Positions 35,201 to 46,436 of a DNA stretch of 64,000 bases are shown piece by piece. Numbering within the stretch: the stretch's first letter is position 1; each line of letters begins with the position of its first letter. The notes under the pieces were generated by a model. The model ran no database searches and was not told the DNA's origin. It saw only the letters and a list, made by a program, of their open reading frames with translations. The position numbers and the translations under genes are program-made. Origin of the DNA: Eustoma russellianum (Eukaryota; Streptophyta; Magnoliopsida; Gentianales; Gentianaceae); assembly GCA_036186865.1 (NCBI GenBank), contig AP025045.1, forward strand, positions 19,879,211-19,943,210. The letters run 5' to 3'.

Positions 35201-36470
35201 AGCATGTCTTAGAACCTGTAAAGTTATGCTAAAAGTTGTATTTGATGATGAGTAAGTTATTTGTGATGAATAACTCAAGTTGTAACACATTTAAGTAAGG
35301 AAAAGTGACAAAATGGAAATTACTGGAACAGGGCAGAAAATATGACGTTTTGAAAGACCTGAAAATGGAACTTAGAAGTATGAAATTAAGCTAAATTTTG
35401 GTATGACATTATCCCTATGTATGTAGTAAATATGAGAGTTGGAATTTTGGTAAAATCAATTGTGGTTTATCTTTAATGGAGTTTTTGATAAAGCTGGTCA
35501 AGCTGAAATTTACTGGACTGGTCAGAATTTAAGTGTTGTATTGATTGACCCGAAAATAGACCTTAGAAATATGCAAACAGGCTGATTTTGGGTAGGCTGC
35601 TAGCCCTATGTGTTTACTAAGTCTGTGTGTTGGAATTTTCGAAAAAAGACTTACGGTTTGGTCACAATAAATTTCGTAGTAAAACTGGCCACTCCAGAAA
35701 TCAGCATGTACCCGTTTTAGAAAAGATGAATAAAAGACCCTTGAAAGTTATTATGTTACTCCGAAAATTTTATGGCAATGACTTAGGACATTGATGAGCA
35801 TGTCCATATAAATTAATCAGCCTAGAATAATTACTTTAAGGGGTAAATACCAAAGTAAAGCGAACACTACTAAACTGGAAAATTGGGCTGAAACTACAGA
35901 ACTTATTGGAGGCTTTGTTCTGGTGATTTAGACCTGTTTAATCGGCTTGGGCTTATGCACAATATTTATTAGCATGTTTACAGTATTTTCCCAGGCTTGG
36001 CCCAAATTAAATAAAATTTATTAGGCTTAAAAGAAAGGTGAAAGAGGGGTACTGCACTGCTGAATTCAGCAGTACCCTGTTTGGTAATTTATTCGTTTAA
36101 AGGTCTTGCATATCTCGAAATGTCACGAAAATTGAATGGCAAATAGAAAACATACCCTTATGCATATGTACGATAAGAAATCATGATAATGGGTCTAAAA
36201 CATGAGGTTTTGAGGCCGTGCAAACGGAACGATAATTATGGAAATTTTTCCAGCCTAAAGAATAAGATTGTACTTGTATGTATGTAACGCATCAGGACAC
36301 AAATTGCATGGTACATGTCATACATTGCATCATCATCACTTACATGATGTATGAAACTGATTTTATGACAAAGAATGATGAAAAAGCATTTTTTTCTAAA
36401 GAAAAGATTCCGTTTTGAAAAGAACGCTTTCCTTCGGTACCGTGTACTTCTGGCCAGCAGGACCCGTTCT

Positions 36471-36709
36471 AGATCTGGAGTTAATTGATCTGATGATTAT
36501 GACCGTTCAGGCCCAAAGAGAATAGACCAGATTATGATGATTATGACCGTATAGGACCGGAGAGAATAGACCTGGTTATGATGATTATGACCGTACAAGC
36601 CCGGAAAGAATAGACTTGATGACTATGATATGACCTTTTTCGAATCCGAAAATAATAGATTCGAAGAGAAGAATATGACCGCCTCATATCTGGAAAGAAT
36701 AGATATGAA
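36471..36709 (+). repeat. Hairpin minisatellite in LTR copy d
   Basis: Six units with different but paired arms: AGATC / GATCT, CAAGCC / GACTTG (one mismatch), TTCGAATC (36639-36646) / GATTCGAA (36658-36665), TCATATC / GATATGA. Loops are 11 nt and mostly of the form CGGAAAGAATA. Confidence 0.78.
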
Positions 36710-36959
36710 CACTCTCCTGTTTATTTAACGATGATGTTTTGAAAGAAAAAAAACGAAAGAGCTTATCCTCATGTTTAACACGATGCATCACATGTGCATA
36801 CTCATGCATGTTGCATTAAATGATTAGCCGAATGTTTGTTACAATGATAACTAGGCTAAGATGTTATGACTTGATGTCTCTTAAGTTATGATCTTTAAAT
36901 AAGTTATGATCTTAATAAGTTGTGAGATGGTTACTTACGGATATTGGTTGGAAGGTCAG

Positions 36960-37137
36960 GTATGTTTCTAAACCGAATTTTGGGGTTCGGTTTCTGTATG
37001 TACTTTCCATTTAATTCACGATTATTTATGGTTTACTTACTGGTGACATTGCCACTCACCCCTTATTTTTCCTCCCAGAACCTGCAGGAAATAGGGTCGA
37101 GTGGATCGAAGATGAACATATGGTTCCTTGTCCGTAG
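36960..37137 (+). other. Intron-like segment plus mini-ORF tail, LTR copy d
   Basis: Donor CAG|GTATGTTTC at 36960; dyad GTGAC-ATT-GCCAC (one mismatch); branch-like CTCAC; acceptor TTTTTCCTCCCAG at 37077-37078. The frame reads EPAGNRVEWIEDEHMVPCP and ends in TAG 37135-37137. The implied intron is 119 bp. This is the most divergent peptide of the seven, with three unusual residues (H, M, C). Confidence 0.55.
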
Positions 37138-37457
37138 AAGAGTGAGAGGAGGATGACTTAAGGATTCCGGTTATGATGGAAGTGATTGATGAACTGTTAT
37201 GAAATTATGTTGGAAACATTTACTTTTGGATTTCCACGTGTTGTGAACATGATTGTAAGACTGATGATGGTTGCTTAGACGCTTTTATTTTTAAAACTTT
37301 TTATTCTGCCTCGGTTCTGCTTACTGGTTGACGTGTAAGCATGGAAGTCCACATATTTTATTCTGGACTTGATATGTCATGGATCGACGCCTGGTACTCT
37401 CCGTAGTGAAGTACTCCGGCCGCACCGTATCCGGCTAGGCCGGGGTGCGGGGCGCTA

Positions 37458-39436
37458 TTTTCGTGTGTTTGGTTGTAAATGTTTTGTGTTAAATACGAAA
37501 GATAATTTGGATAAGTTTGAATCTAAATCAATTGAATGCATCTTTGTTGGATATTCTGTGAATTCAAAAGCATATAGATGTTATGATCCTCTCACTAGAC
37601 AAATTCTAGAATCCATTCATGTGAAATTTAATGAATTTGGTGATATTGATAAAGATAAAGAATATGACGATGATTTCGAATTAAAACCCGTGTTGAATGA
37701 TGATGATGGCACGCATGATATGCATGATACACTAGAAATGCATGATCACTTAGAAATACATGAGAACGTAGAAAATAATCAACCAAGATGGCATAGAGAT
37801 CACCCACGTGATCTCATTATAGGCGATATCACTCACGGTGTGCGACCACATAGAAGAATAAATCCGGATGAAATAAACCAATTTCATGCCATGATTTCTG
37901 AAATCAAACCTAAAAATGTGCATGATGCTTTGAGTGATTCTTCTTGGATTGATGCTATGCATGACGAACTTAATCAATTTGTTATAAATGACGTATGAGA
38001 TTTAGTGCCATTACCGCAAGATAAGACCATAATAGGCACAAAGTGGGTGTTTAGAAATAAAATTAATGAAGAAGGAAAAGTTGTTAGAAATAAAGCTAGA
38101 CTTGTAGCACAAGGCTATAATCAAGAAGAAGGAATTGATTATGATGAAACATTTGCACCCGTAGCACGTTTAGAAGCTATACAACTTTTACTTGCCATTG
38201 CTTGCATGAAAGATTTTAAACTCTATCAAATGGACGTGAAAAGTGCATTCTTAAATGGATTTAAACAAGAAGAGGTATACGTGAAACAACCACACGGTTT
38301 TGAAGATTTGAAATACCCCGATCACGTGTACAAACTAAAGAAGGCACTATACGGTCTAAAGCAAGCACCTAGATCATGGTATGATCGTTTTGCTACTTTC
38401 TTTTAGAAAATGGTTTTAAAAGAGGCACTATAGATAATACTTTATTTTTAAAACAAGATAAATCGGATTTACTTATTATTCAAATTTATGTTGATGACAT
38501 CATTTTTGGCTCCACTTCTCATAAACTTGTTGAAGATTTTGAAAATTGCATGAAATCCGAATTTGAAATGTTTATGGTCGGCGAATTGAACTACTTTCTT
38601 GGCTTGCAGATTAAATAAACGAGTAAAGGCATCCACATAAGCCAAGCTAAATATATAAATGATATGATTAAAAAGTTCAATTTTGAGAATTTAAAACCAT
38701 CACCCACCCCTATGAGTGTCACTACTAAATTAGATAAAGATGAACATGGTAAGGATTTTGATAATGCCTTATATAGATCTATGATTGGCTCTTTGCTATA
38801 TCTTACTGCTAGTAGGCCTGACATCATGTTCAGTGTATGTATGTGTGCACGTTTTCAAAGTCAACCTACGGTGTCTCAATATAATGCGGTGAAAAGAATA
38901 TTCCGATATATTAAGCACACACCCACCTTAGGCATTTTGTATGATAAAGATTGTGACTTTAATTTGCATGCCTACACTGACAATGATTATGGTGGATGTA
39001 AAATAGATAGAAAAAGCACAAGTGACACTTGCCAATTTATAGGAAACTCAGTTATTTCATGGTTTTCTAAAAAGCAAGCAAGCGTAGCTTTATCCACTTC
39101 TGAAGCTGAGTACATGGCACTTAGTCTTTGTTGCACACAATTACTATGGATAAAACAACAACTTTCTGACTTTGGAATTACCGTAAATAAAATTCCTATA
39201 TATTGTGATAGTATGAGTGCAATCAACCTATCTAAGAACCCCGTGCTACACTCTAAGGCCAAGCATATAGAAGTACGCTATCAGTTCCTTCGTGATCACG
39301 TAAGTAATGGTGATATTGTCATAGATCACTACGCACAGAGGCACAAGTAGCGGATATTTTTACTAAGGTATTAAATCAAGCCACATACGAAAATCTTCGT
39401 TCTAAATTAGGCATGATTTCTACTAATTTGATTTGA
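37458..39436 (+). pseudogene. P1 pol, second part: integrase end, RT, RNase H
   Basis: Continues the integrase C-terminal domain (RVFGCKCFVLNTKDNLDKFE, then an acidic linker). RT starts near 37996 (DLVPLPQDK), with QMDVKSAFLNG near 38226, YGLKQAPRSWYDRF near 38348 and catalytic YVDD near 38488. RNase H has NDYGG near 38980, ALSTSEAEYMAL near 39090 and YCDSMSAINL near 39200, and ends at TGA 39434-39436. Breaks: TGA 37996-37998 in place of the Trp that opens RT, a 1-bp deletion near 38403, TAA near 38617 (Gln in P2) and a 1-bp deletion near 39330. Residues needed for RT and RNase H chemistry are otherwise visible. Confidence 0.87.
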
Positions 39437-39655
39437 TTGTCTTTCCATATTTACATGCATTTTTGATTGACTTTCCAAAATAAAGGGGAGAGAATGCATG
39501 ATTTAAGGGGGAAAGAGAAACTGATTGCATAAATCAAGGGAGAGCGAATTTGAAATTTGAAATTCAAATTTTGAATTTATGCACGATTAAAGGGGGAGTG
39601 ATAAGATTTAAATCATGAATGTAGGTTATTTTGTAAATCATCAAAAGGGGGAGAT
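39437..39655 (+). promoter_or_regulatory. P1 3' untranslated region with polypurine tracts
   Basis: The functional tract is AAAAGGGGGAGA at 39643-39654, next to the 3' LTR start (39656). Four more purine tracts precede it (near 39483, 39509, 39537 and 39592). Similar multiple tracts are present in P2 and M. Confidence 0.75.
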
Positions 39656-40048
39656 TGTAGAGAAAAAGGTGTTTGAGTGATTACAAAATGCATGATTTAA
39701 ATAAACGTATATTAAAGAAATGCATGACATATTTCATGACATGACACATTGTTGCATAAAACTTGCCTTATATAGTTCATATATAATGTTGTCGTACTAA
39801 CGAGTCATGAAGCTTTAAAGCTTACATCAAATGGCAAGCATTTGTTGTGTTTGAACTATTTTCAGGTGCCATCATTAATGAACTAAACTAGTTCATTAAG
39901 TGAAGTACTTAGTTAAATTAACTAAGTAGTTCATTAAAGGAAGCCATATTTGGAAAAGGCACAAAGACAACAAGTTGAAGAAAGGAAAGATTACATACAT
40001 CAGCACCGATCAAAACTAAAGAAATCCAAAAATACAAGGACAGTCCAA

Positions 40049-41233
40049 TGATCTCCTTCATTGATGATGAAATCCAATCGCTACCAGCCCCGTATCGGTT
40101 TACTCTGGTGGGTACTTTTTGGTATGGCCACCCACCCTTAGCAACAATCCGCTCCACCATTGATGGAATGGGCTTCGTGGGATCAGTAAAGGGGGGCTTT
40201 TAGATTCTACGCACATTGTTCTTCATTTTGATCAAGAGCAAGATTACATCCGCTGTTTCGCTTGAAGAGGCTGGATCATTTCTGGCAAGCAGATGCGAAT
40301 AACAAAATGGACACCGGATTATGACCCAACGATCGAAGTGCTAATTGTTCCAATATGGGTTTCATTCCCAGGTCTTCCCTTGCACATGCATCGTAAAGAT
40401 GCTCTCTTTCAAGTAGCATCCATGTTGGGAGAACCGCTAAAACTAGATACTGCCACCGCCACAATGAATCGCCCATCGGTTGCCCGAGTGTGCATTGAAC
40501 TGGACATTTCCAAAGAGCTACCCCGTTGAGTGTTCATCCAGACATCATCACGAATTATAATGCAAAGTGTAGAATATGAGGATTTGCCAAAATATTGTGA
40601 AAAATGTTTTCGTTTGGGGCACGTAGCTGCTTAGTGAGGCGAAAACCCTAGGCAGAATATAGCCGCAGTTGATAAACCACTGGAGCCTTCCAAGCCAATT
40701 CTAACAGAAAAACCTAAAAAGCAGCGTTGGACACCGAAAAAGATGGGACCTTTTGTTGATCCACCGCAAAATTAAGAACCTAATCAGCAAGAAGATACCG
40801 AGTTGCTACAATCGCAGGCCATGGCAGCACTGCATGACACATTGATCCCGCCATCCCCAGACATGGCTGCAGCCACAGAAATTTCAGATGTCCAAGACAT
40901 CTCTAGGCTGAAAGGAGTGGACGATTGTATAGTGGGTGATATCCTGGAAACAATATTGTCGACCTCCTATTCGGATAATGAATTAGAGCCCCTAGAGCAG
41001 GGGGCAGACTCGATGAATTGGATCAAACCTGTGCTGCGAACATATGTCATATGCTGGAAGCCACTTATGTTGATGCTCATTCGGCGGAACGTGAGCAGAT
41101 TATTCCACCTGATCCACAGCCCTCTCAAGGGCCAAGGCTTTTACGGCGGAATCCTAACAAACCAACATCTCCACGTTTGACAAGGTTACGTGCTGCCCAC
41201 CTCTCTAACCCTTCTGATGATATTTCACAATGA
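40049..41233 (+). pseudogene. LINE-2 ORF1 (DUF4283 / CCHC-type nucleic-acid-binding protein)
   Basis: ORF1 of plant L1 LINEs binds the element RNA. Visible pieces: MISFIDDEIQSLPAPYRFTL (40049, DUF4283-like start), MRITKWTPDYDP (about 40293), PIWVSFPGLPLHMHRKDALF (about 40345), RPSVARVCIELD (about 40470), and YCEKCFRLGH (about 40590-40620). The last is a CCHC knuckle of the form C-x2-C-x4-H whose final Cys is lost at tandem stops. The C-terminal tail ends at TGA 41231-41233, overlapping the ORF2 ATG. Several stops and frameshifts (near 40200, 40528, 40633 and 40773, and again near 41030) make it non-functional. Confidence 0.75.
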
Positions 41234-42257
41234 AGATACTTTTATGGAATGTTCATGGTATTCGTACATCGTTCAGTCGATTGTTGTCAATAACACGGAA
41301 AAATAATTTGCATGCTTTATTAATCATCAAACCAAAACTTCGACCCTCAGCATTATTGTCTTTTAAATTACAACTGGGTTTCTCAAAATCTAAATCAGTA
41401 TGTAATGATCAAATGTGGTTTTTTTGGAAGAAATCAGTCTTGAGTTATGAAGCAGATCAGCATGGCCAACAACATCATTCAATCAAATTTCAGTGGCTTG
41501 CAATAGGAGAAAGCTTTTGGATGACGGCTGTACATGGCCGACATTCAATATTATAGCGAAGAATACTCTGGGCAGATCTGGAGCAGTTTCATGCGCAAAA
41601 CACACTACATGGATAATTGGGGGAGACTTCAATACTTTTAGAACATTAGACGAATATCGTGGCAGATCACAGCCCTCGCTGCGTACTCTCCAGGATTTCA
41701 ATGACTTTGTCCAGCACTGTCATTTACAAGAAGTTCCTTATCAAGGTTTACGGTTCACATGGTCAGATGGCCAAGGTCTAGGTCAAGTATGGCGACGTTT
41801 GGATCGTATTCTGACATCATTATCCTACTCTGATTTATTTCCAGTCACATCTGTTCAACATCTATCGAGGGCTACTTCGGATCATGCTCCACTACTATTG
41901 ATCAGCGATATCGAAGGTTCCCAAGATCCGTCTGCTTTCTGCTATCTTGATGTTTGGGAAACTCATTCAGACTTTGTTGATTATGTCTCACATAGATGGC
42001 AGTCATATCCGACTATTGGTGGAATGTGGGGTCTCCATAAAAAATTGTCTTTGCTGCGACGTGATTTAAAGTATTGGAATAGGGATACATTTGGCAACAT
42101 ATTTGACACACAGTAACTCGTTCCATATATAATCAAAGAATAGCGGAGCTCAAATTAGCACAAAACCGAGCCTGTCTTTTCTGGAAGCAGAAGGGAAATA
42201 TTAAGTGGTGGAAAGAAGGCGACGCTAACACTTCCTTTTCCATTAGACAGTAAAAGA
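41230..42257 (+). pseudogene. LINE-2 ORF2, endonuclease portion
   Basis: AP-endonuclease domain from ATG 41230 (KILLWNVHGIRTS), via IIGGDFNTFRTLDEYRGRS (about 41610-41660), FTWSDGQGLGQVWRRLDR (about 41755-41810) and LSRATSDHAPLLL (about 41860-41900, the H-x-P-motif end of the fold). It then runs into the linker before RT, ending at 42257. A frameshift or stop near 41550 and a stop near 42114 break it. The RT and RNase H are absent. The ATGA overlap with ORF1 (41230-41233) matches LINE-1. Confidence 0.8.
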
Positions 42258-42655
42258 CAAAACTGTTTCAACCCAATTAAATAAAACTAATAAGGGGTTA
42301 GTCATTAAATTTTTAGAGCATTTGGAGTTACAGACAAATAGGAATTAATTTTTCAAGTCAGACAACCGTTTCTGGTAGATTTGCGCAATCTGACCACCAA
42401 CAATATTTTAAGGGGTTAGAGGTTGAATTTTAATCTGAAATTTTTAGGAGATACACAGAACATCTTAGACTAAGTTCTCGCTAAATTTCGGAATTTTTGA
42501 AGACCTGCAACTAGTTTTCAAAATGTTTCAAAACTGATCCTGAAAACAGAAACTATTTTCAGAAGTTGGGTTTTTGATTTAAAACTATTTTAAAAACCAC
42601 ATTTTCTGCACCCACTATTCAATCCCCCTTCTAGTGGTGCCTTGCAGATCCTACA

Positions 42656-42660
42656 TAGTA
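42656..42660 (+). other. Target-site duplication of P1 (right)
   Basis: TAGTA immediately after the P1 3' LTR end; identical to 26056-26060. Confidence 0.9.
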
Positions 42661-42895
42661 GACTCTTGTTTAAAAGATTCTAATTGATCGGAAAATTCCA
42701 AGTTGAACGTCTTCAAATTGTCATCTTCTTCAATTAGCTTCTTCTTTTCTTTAGAGAGCCTTTACAGTGAGCATGCATTCTTCATACATTTCATCAAATA
42801 ACATTTCACTATCAGAATCATCATCAGATGAAGAACTTACTCGTTGGATACGAAGCAGACTTGAGCTTCTTCAGTGTCAGATTCTGAGTCAGATG
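42661..42895 (-). pseudogene. Element M gag, middle piece
   Basis: On the minus strand it encodes an acidic Ser/Asp/Glu stretch with EEAQVCFVS, equivalent to the AQVCFASK region behind the zinc knuckle in P2 (about 59000-59020). It then encodes KALSKEKKKLIEE-like sequence leading toward the coiled coil. It includes a stop near 42842. It is bounded by the P1 insertion on the left and by a solo Tekay LTR on the right, and it joins collinearly with 47261-47514. Confidence 0.8.
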
Positions 42896-43707
42896 TGTTG
42901 TACCCCGACTAAATTAGTATGGTATCTAGGGTTGGGGTGAAGCAAGGCAATAGAAGGATATCTCGAAAGGAGGGTATCTTCGGCTTTACCTACGATTAAT
43001 TAAGATTAAAGGAAATTAGCGTACTACCCAAAGCGAAAAATATGAAGCAAGTGAGCTGTTGGAAGATAGCTCATAGTGTTTCCTAAATCACAATGATAAA
43101 CGTCTTGAGGATTAGGAAGAGACACAGTAATCATTGGATAATTAAACTTGGGTGGGAAAGGACACCTCCCCACCGCCGGCTTATTTTTGAGGAAAGCCAA
43201 AGGAGATTTTGTTATTTAAGACATAGCTTCTTATGTGTATATGTATAGTATAAAGTGGAAGATACAATGTGATAAATGGCTTGATGGATTACGGTACAAT
43301 GAAAAGTTTACTTAAGGAACCGTAAATGGGAAATACACAAATCTATAAAATAGATAGATTTGTGTATAATATATGTGTATATTCATATTGGCATATATAT
43401 ACATGTATACGGAAAGTGTGTTATATATATATATATACTAATACGGTTATATATATACACACATCCACTTAGTATTTTTGGCCATAATGTGCATTTAAGG
43501 TTTCTGACTTATTTTCAATTATGAGAAATTATAAAGATATATAGGTGTATCTATATATATATATATATATGGATATATAGTTATATACATGTGGGAAAGA
43601 ATTATGAAAAATATTTATAGAGGGTATATATATATTTCGGCCATATGTATAAAGTGTAGCCCAATAAATTTATTTTTATGAAAAGTATACTTAAATGACT
43701 ATGACAT

Positions 43708-43710
<3 letters not shown>

Positions 43711-43748
<38 letters not shown>
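43711..43748. repeat. (TA)n microsatellite
   Basis: About 19 consecutive TA dinucleotides inside LTR copy e, within a wider AT-rich zone (43380-43790). Confidence 0.95.
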
Positions 43749-43753
<5 letters not shown>

Positions 43754-46248
43754 AGAAAAAATATATATATGGAATTATATATGTATATTTCGGCCATGTG
43801 GTTGGAGAGTAAGCAGTTGAACTTATGACCATTAAAAACCCCAAAAGCAAAGTATAGATGGGTAGTTAAGTGAGATCACCCCCTTAAAGATGCATCCTCC
43901 CTTCCCATGATTAATAGCCTCCGGTTGCTCAACCAAGGAGGAGTTATTTCCCACTTTTCTTTTTGTTACAAGAAACCTTTTCTTCTACCTACATAAATGA
44001 GGGATGTTCAAGAGACTATTTCAGAAAACAAGAAGTAATTCTTCTTCTTCTCTCAAGTAGCTGGCTGGAATGTGAACCAAAAAAAAGGGGTCCAAGAACC
44101 ACCCCAACCCCAAGGCTTGTCTAGGTAAGACCAACATCAATAATCTTTAGTAATTTACACCTTAAAGGATGAAGCTCATATGGCATCTCCTTCTTTGACA
44201 AAACCGTGAATATCACGGCTCTAGGTGAAGGTTTCAAGACATCAAACAAAGGTAGTGTCTTAGCAAGGGTGGGTTTCCCTCAATCCGTCTAAGGTGCAAA
44301 TGGTAAGACCCTCCATCCCTCCACTAAGTTGTATTATGTAATTTAAGAGATGGCTAACAAATACCCATAAACCGTATGTAATAGGAAAAGGTGGGAGGGA
44401 GTACTTCTTGTGCCAACAAGTTCAGGCAAGACCCAAAGACTATGAAGGCAAGTACACTATACTTATTTGTGGCTTGGATGTGAAAGTGCTTGCATGAATG
44501 TTTAGATAACCTTAAGATTCAATCTTAGATGTGAAATGCTAAGCCTTGATGCATGATACTTTCGGCCTAGAGGTTAAGTGGCGCGTATGTGTGAGTTTTT
44601 GCTCAAATGTGGATTCTTTGTTGATTTAGTACTTTTATGTGATAAATCCAAGATGAACATGCTAAATATCCCTTCTTTTCCATGGATAGAGGACACAGTT
44701 GGAAGGGATAAAAGAAAGAAGGATAGTTTTGCAAAGAGTGATGAGTTACGGGGTAAGGTGTGAACAAGATTTATGCTTTTGTGTGTTAAGCTTAATATGT
44801 TCTTTGTGGAGATGTGATTTTGCCTTGCATGAACATAAATGGGCTGTTGGGGGTTAGGGTGCGTATGCACTGAATTTATGCTAAGGTTGTTATTTAGTGG
44901 GAACAAGTCGTGCATGGCCAAAGAGTGATGTGTGTGGCATACAAGCTGTTTTGAAAAGATTTGTATATGATGCTTGAAACGTGTTGAATCTGTAAATTTC
45001 CCATGAAAAAGGTGAGATTGAAATTTAATGAAGTGTTTATGTCAAACAATGCAAGTTAGGGCCATTTAGGAACGAAATGTGACAAACTTTGAAATTTACT
45101 GGAGCAGGGCAGATTTTAGGCCGCTTTGTGAGACTCGAAAAGAGACCTTAGGGACCTTCAATATAGTTGATTTTTGGTATGGCACTAACCCTATTTGTAT
45201 GTTAAGTATGAGAGTTGGAATTTTTTTAAAAGGAGTTACGGATTATTTTTAACAAGATTTTTATTAAAACTGGTCATGCTGGAAAATTATTGGGCTAAAC
45301 AGAATTTAGATGACATGATATGTGACCAGGAAATGGACCTTAGGAATATGCAATTGGGCTGATTTTTGGCAGGGTACTAGCCTTATGTGTTTACTAAGAT
45401 TGAGAACTGAAATTTTTGAAAAAGGATTCACGATATGGTCACACTAAAATTTGTAGCAAAAATCAGTCAATCTAGAATTCAGCATGTAATGGTTTTGGGA
45501 AAAGAATATATGACTCCTCTAGCGATATTATAAATCCGCAAAACTTTTATGTCAACTACTTAAGACGTACGTGAACCTTTTTTTATGAAAGCCATTTATC
45601 TTAGAATAACTAATTGAAGGAGAAACACCACAATTAAGTGGGCGTCACTAATCTGAAATTTTGGGCAGAATTGAGGAACTTGTTATAAGACTTTGTTCTA
45701 AAGGACTTAGGCTTAGATATACGACTTGGGCCTACAATCACCAATTAACGGAATGTTTATGATAGTTTTCCAAAGACGGCCCAAATTAAAAACGAGTTTA
45801 ATGGGCTTACAGGAGAAACAAAAGAAAGGGGCGCTGAGTTGCCTAAATTCAGCAGCCTTGTTTCGTAGCTAATTAGACTAAGTGTCTTACACATTTTACA
45901 TCGTTACGAGAATTCTATTATAGAAATGACATTTTTATGCATATGTATGACAAGTCCACATGATAGTGGGCCTAACCTTATGGGATTGAGGCCGAGTATA
46001 AGGAATGATAATGTTGGAAATTTTTTCAGCAGGACGAATAAGTGGTATGTACGTGTATGATAACGCATTATATCATGATTTGCATATTACATGTCATGCA
46101 TCGCATCATTGTCATTTACATGATTTATGGAACTGATTTTTATGCGAAAGAAAGATGAAAAGCGTTTTAAAGAAAAGATTCTGTTTTAAAAAGAACGCTT
46201 CCTACCGGTACCGTGTGTATATGTTTCCTGGCCAGTAAGGACCCGCTC

Positions 46249-46436
46249 CAGATCCAGGGTTAATTGATCTGATGATATGGACCGTTCAGGCCCCGAGAGA
46301 ATAGACTTGATATGGACCATTCGGGCCCGGAGAGAATAGACCCGATAAGTGATGACGTTACCGTTCCGAATCCGGGAATAATAGATTCGAAGGGGAGACG
46401 TGACCGCCTTAGATCCGAGAAGATAGATATGAACAC
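46249..46436 (+). repeat. Hairpin minisatellite in LTR copy e
   Basis: Five units, including perfect CAGATC / GATCTG (46249-46271) and CGAATC / GATTCG (about 46366-46389). Two units have arms CGGGCC / GACCCG and AGGCC / GACTT with mismatches. Confidence 0.72.

Larger units (their letters stand above)
32237..37457 (+). repeat. Tekay-type solo LTR (copy d), inserted in P1 integrase
   Basis: Begins TGTTATACCACACC, collinear with the start of copy e (42896), and ends GGTGCGGGGCGCTA at 37457, lacking the final CA. At about 5.2 kb it is the longest LTR here. It contains the hairpin array 36471-36709 and the intron-like/VEWI block 36960-37137. The host sequence resumes inside integrase, but the target duplication and some 15-25 bp of the integrase gene are missing on the right side. 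The three bases CTA are shared by the LTR end and the expected host sequence, suggesting a microhomology deletion. No gene is supported inside. Confidence 0.85.
39990..42257 (+). mobile_element. LINE-2 fragment (same family as LINE-1)
   Basis: An L1-type LINE segment holding ORF1 and the endonuclease part of ORF2. It stops before RT, at a sequence equivalent to the W-x-K-E-G-D-x-N-T-x-F-F-H motif (about 42200-42250). It has no poly(A), no 3' UTR and no target duplication, so it did not arrive as a normal LINE insertion with an intact 3' end. It occupies the position of the missing P1 LTR segment. Its EN domain resembles that of LINE-1 (LLWNVHGIRTSFSRLL versus LTWNVRGIRTSLQRLI). Confidence 0.8.
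26061..42655 (+). mobile_element. Copia element P1 (SIRE/Maximus-like), nested in M
   Basis: A complete but defective plus-strand element: 5' LTR 26061-29104, PBS 29107-29118, gag 29161-31079, pol 31139-32236 and 37458-39436, polypurine tract 39643-39654, 3' LTR 39656-42655. It is flanked by TAGTA at 26056-26060 and 42656-42660, a perfect 5-bp target duplication. It lies inside the gag of element M. Two later events changed it: a Tekay LTR inserted in its integrase (32237-37457), and LINE-2 replaced the middle of its 3' LTR (39990-42257). By eye, the alignable first 330 bp of the two LTRs differ at about eight positions. Confidence 0.9.
39656..42655 (+). repeat. P1 3' LTR, middle replaced by LINE-2
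   Basis: LTR sequence 39656-39989 matches 26061-26394, and 42258-42655 matches 28705-29104. The 2.3 kb between them in the 5' LTR are absent and LINE-2 (2.27 kb) stands in their place. The LTR ends at CTACA 42655, followed by the TAGTA duplication. Confidence 0.85.

Noticed and set aside
43380..43790. TA-rich zone as a possible origin, matrix-attachment site or Helitron end
   Set aside because: Composed of simple TA expansions within an LTR; no CTRR hairpin end or other specific signature was seen.
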